From: Marinimicrococcus sp033875255
GTDB lineage: Bacteria > Pseudomonadota > Alphaproteobacteria > Geminicoccales > Geminicoccaceae
Reading direction: 5' to 3'
Assembly: GCA_033875255.1 (NCBI GenBank)
Contig: JAWZSN010000004.1
Location: 124,001-188,000, forward strand
DNA: 64,000 nt
In this document: positions 61,294-64,000 of the stretch, in pieces
Layout: each line of letters begins with the position of its first letter
Numbering within the stretch: the first letter of the stretch is position 1
Notes under the pieces: model-generated
Told to the model about the DNA's origin: nothing
Database searches by the model: none
What the model saw: the letters and a program-made list of their open reading frames with translations, nothing else
Program-made: the position numbers and the translations under genes

Positions 61294-63962
61294 TCCCGCT
61301 CCGCCTCGGCGAGCACCGCCTGGGCCGCGGCGAGCCGTGCGATGGGCACCCGGTAGGGCGAGCAGGAGACATAGTCGAGGCCGACGGTCTCGCAAAAGCG
61401 GATCGAGGCGGGATCGCCGCCATGCTCGCCGCAGATGCCGAGCTTGATGTCGCCGCGCGTCGCCCGCCCGCGATCGGCGGCGATCTGCACCAGCTCGCCC
61501 ACGCCGTCCTGGTCGAGGCTCTGGAACGGATCGGCCGCGTAGATCTCGGCCCGCAGATAGGTCTCGAGGAACTTGCCCGAATCGTCGCGCGAGAGGCCCA
61601 GGCCCATCTGGGTGAGATCGTTGGTGCCGAAGCTGAAAAAGGCGGCGTGACGGGCGATGTCGGCGGCCCGGAGCGCGGCTCGCGGGACCTCGATCATCGT
61701 GCCGACCTGGTACTCGATCCGCTCCTTGCTCTCCGCCATGACCTGCTCGGCAACGGCGTCGATGCGGCTCTTGATGATCTCGAGCTCGCGGGCGTCGCCG
61801 ACCAGCGGCACCATGACCTCGGGCACCACCGTCTCGCCGGTCTTCCTGCGGATCTCGACGGCCGCCTCGAAGATCGCCCGGGCCTGCATCTCGGAGATCT
61901 CGGGATAGAGAATCCCCAGCCGGCAGCCGCGCAGGCCAAGCATCGGGTTGGCCTCCTTGAGCTCCAGCGCCCGGCGGCGCACCCACTTCACGTCGGCGCC
62001 CAGCGAGCGCGCCATGTGCTCGAGCTCGTGCGGCTCGTGCGGCAGGAACTCGTGGAGCGGCGGGTCGAGCAGGCGGATGGTGACCGGCAGGCCGGCCATG
62101 ATCTCGAACAGCTCGACGAAGTCGGCGCGCTGCATCGGCAGGATCTTGGCCAGCGCCTTCCTGCGACCTTCCGCGTCGTCCGCCAGGATCATCTCGCGCA
62201 TCGCGACGATGCGCTCTTCCTGGAAGAACATGTGCTCGGTTCGGCAAAGGCCGATGCCCTCGGCGCCGAACTTGACAGCAGTGCGCGCATCCAGCGGGGT
62301 CTCGGCGTTGGCGCGCACTTTCAGGCGGCGAACCTCGTCGGCCCAACCCATGAGCATCGCGAAATCGCCGGAGAGCTGCGGATCGACAGTTGGCACCCGG
62401 CCGAGCATCACCGTGCCGGCCGAGCCGTCGATGGTGATGACCTCGCCGGCCTGGACCCGCACGCCGGCCGAGGAGAACGCCCCCTCGTCATAGCTCACCA
62501 GCACGTCGCCGGCGCCGCACACGCAGGCCTTGCCCATGCCGCGGGCCACCACCGCCGCGTGGCTCGTCATGCCGCCACGCGCGGTCAGGATGCCGCGCGA
62601 GGCATGCATGCCGTGAATGTCGTCGGGCGAGGTCTCGATCCGTACGAGGATCACGTCCTCGCCGGCCGAAGCCAGCCGCTCGGCTTCGTCGGCGCTGAAG
62701 ACGACCTTGCCGGAGACAGCACCCGGCGAGGCCGGCAGCCCCTGGGCTATCACCTTGCGCTCGGCCTTGGGATCGAGCGAGGGGTGCAGGAGCTGGTCGA
62801 GCGAGGCCGGCTCCACCCGGCGGATCGCATCGTCGCGCGAGATCAGCCCTTCGTCGGCCATGTCGACGGCGATCTTGAGGGCCGCCGCCGCAGTCCGCTT
62901 GCCGCTCCTGGTCTGCAGCACATAGAGCGTGCCGCGCTGTACCGTGAACTCGATGTCCTGCATGTCGCGGTAATGCTGCTCGAGCCGGTCGAACACCGCC
63001 ACCAGCTCGGCATAGCTCTCGGGCAGCCGGTCCTCCATGGAGTCCTCGGGCCGGCTGCCATTGCCGGCCATGCCGCGGCTCAAGGGCTGCGGCGTGCGGA
63101 TACCGGCCACAACGTCCTCGCCCTGGGCGTTGACCAGATACTCGCCGTAATAGGCCTTCTCGCCGGTGGAGGGATTGCGGGTGAAGGCCACGCCGGTGGC
63201 GCAGTCCTCGCCCATGTTGCCGAACACCATGGCCTGGACGTTGACGGCGGTGCCCATCTCGGAGGCGATGTTGTGGAGCCGCCTGTAGGTCACCGCACGC
63301 GGCACGTTCCACGAGCCGAAGACCGCGCCGATGGCGCCCCAAAGCTGGGCGTGCGGGTCCTGCGGGAACGCCTCGCCGGTGTCCTTGGCGACGATCTCCT
63401 TGTAGCTGGCTACCAACTTCTCGAGCGAGGCTGCGTCGAGGTCGGTGTCGAATCGCACGCCCTGGGCGCGCTTGAGGTTCTCGAGCGCCTCCTCGAAGAG
63501 ATAGTGGTCGACGCCCAGCACGACGTCGCCATACATCTGGATGAAGCGGCGATAGCTGTCGAAGGCGAAGCGCCGGTCGCCGCTGTTGCGGGCGAGCCCT
63601 TCCACCGTCTCGTCGTTGAGGCCGAGATTGAGGACCGTGTCCATCATGCCCGGCATGGAGATCGGCGCGCCCGAGCGCACCGAGACCAGGAGCGGCTGGG
63701 CCGCGTCGCCGAAGCGCACGCCCAGCGCCTCCTCGACCCCGGCGAGCGCCTCGGCCACCTGCTGCTCGAGATCGGCGGGATAGGTGCGGCCGTTGGCGTA
63801 GAAGTAGGAGCACACACCGGTAGTGATGGTGAAGCCGGGGGGCACCGGCAGGCCCAGGCTGGACATCTCGGCGAGATTGGCGCCCTTGCCGCCGAGGAGC
63901 TGCTTCATCGAGGCAGCGCCATCGGCCTCACCTTTGCCGAAGCTGTAGACCCACTTCGTCAT
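61290..63962 (-). CDS. ppdK: Pyruvate phosphate dikinase
   Basis: Interconverts pyruvate, ATP and phosphate with PEP, AMP and PPi. It has 890 residues, full length. The N-terminal ATP-grasp domain starts GKGANLAEMSSLGLPVPPGFT, the central phosphohistidine motif is GGMTSHAAVVARGMG, and the C-terminal PEP domain has CGEHGGDP with the catalytic Cys. ATG 63962 gives the family start MTKWVYSFG. An ATG at 63971 sits too close to GGGAG. It is coupled to meaB downstream. Confidence 0.96.
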   Translation of the reverse strand: MTKWVYSFGKGEADGAASMKQLLGGKGANLAEMSSLGLPVPPGFTITTGVCSYFYANGRTYPADLEQQVAEALAGVEEALGVRFGDAAQPLLVSVRSGAPISMPGMMDTVLNLGLNDETVEGLARNSGDRRFAFDSYRRFIQMYGDVVLGVDHYLFEEALENLKRAQGVRFDTDLDAASLEKLVASYKEIVAKDTGEAFPQDPHAQLWGAIGAVFGSWNVPRAVTYRRLHNIASEMGTAVNVQAMVFGNMGEDCATGVAFTRNPSTGEKAYYGEYLVNAQGEDVVAGIRTPQPLSRGMAGNGSRPEDSMEDRLPESYAELVAVFDRLEQHYRDMQDIEFTVQRGTLYVLQTRSGKRTAAAALKIAVDMADEGLISRDDAIRRVEPASLDQLLHPSLDPKAERKVIAQGLPASPGAVSGKVVFSADEAERLASAGEDVILVRIETSPDDIHGMHASRGILTARGGMTSHAAVVARGMGKACVCGAGDVLVSYDEGAFSSAGVRVQAGEVITIDGSAGTVMLGRVPTVDPQLSGDFAMLMGWADEVRRLKVRANAETPLDARTAVKFGAEGIGLCRTEHMFFQEERIVAMREMILADDAEGRRKALAKILPMQRADFVELFEIMAGLPVTIRLLDPPLHEFLPHEPHELEHMARSLGADVKWVRRRALELKEANPMLGLRGCRLGILYPEISEMQARAIFEAAVEIRRKTGETVVPEVMVPLVGDARELEIIKSRIDAVAEQVMAESKERIEYQVGTMIEVPRAALRAADIARHAAFFSFGTNDLTQMGLGLSRDDSGKFLETYLRAEIYAADPFQSLDQDGVGELVQIAADRGRATRGDIKLGICGEHGGDPASIRFCETVGLDYVSCSPYRVPIARLAAAQAVLAEAERD

Positions 63963-64000
63963 GCCACGCATGCTCCCGGTGTATGGCGTTCGAGGCTCAG

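Noticed and set aside
61294..62346. Upstream extension of meaB
   Set aside because: Arg/Gly/Ala-rich shadow of ppdK; the meaB family N-terminus begins at TTG 61293.

Overview
This 64 kb window is a high-GC, gene-dense chromosomal segment from an alphaproteobacterium. The evidence is the rhizobial-type aapJQMP amino-acid transporter, the glnB-glnA pair, the recG/DUF502/sdhE/mfd block, the xseB-ispA-dxs-tlyA block and a Rhodobacter-like smo polyol operon. A free-living, osmotically stressed member of the Rhodospirillales/Geminicoccales fits best, but the rank below class is inference. I see no rRNA, insertion sequence, phage, integrase or CRISPR array. This is core plus metabolic-accessory chromosome rather than a mobile island.

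Layout. 1-4138: a partial acyl-CoA thioesterase, then on the minus strand glnB, glnA and a glutamine-synthetase-like gene that has lost most metal ligands, with a near-consensus sigma-54 promoter upstream of glnB, and tRNA-His. 4168-8767: an enolase-superfamily sugar-acid enzyme divergent from a sugar ABC importer that has a binding protein and two permeases but no ATPase. 8852-9538: a CBS-CBS-BON protein. 10111-18941: a complete polyol operon (fructokinase, smoEFGK, smoS, mtlK, xylB). 19128-19419: tRNA-Gly(CCC) and tRNA-Lys(CTT). 19685-21991: a PAS-PAS-GGDEF-EAL cyclic-di-GMP enzyme.

22013-30098: an ectoine/hydroxyectoine uptake and degradation cluster (doeA divergent from ehuBCDA, a GntR/FCD regulator, eutB, doeB, eutC). 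30338-31877: a small coiled-coil protein of unknown function and a DUF502 membrane protein. 31860-42748: housekeeping genes (recG, sdhE, mfd, a histone-deacetylase-like hydrolase, xseB, ispA, dxs, tlyA). 42941-52484: metC, the aapJQMP general amino-acid transporter and an iron(III)-type ABC transporter. 52731-54083: a solitary RtcB RNA ligase. 54100-59362: a minus-strand trehalose module (otsB, GH15 hydrolase, otsA) followed by a secreted glycerophosphodiester phosphodiesterase. 59457-63962: a YgfZ-like protein, meaB and ppdK.

Together the genes point to a heterotroph that scavenges polyols, sugars, amino acids and ectoines through many ABC importers, links nitrogen control to PII and sigma-54, and manages osmolytes by making and possibly recycling trehalose and importing ectoines. 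Reads that may be new: the degenerate GS paralogue beside glnBA, the ectoine cluster run by an FCD-type regulator with a degenerate metal site instead of EnuR, the likely CTG start of otsA, and stable hairpins at the binding-protein/permease junctions of three transporter operons.
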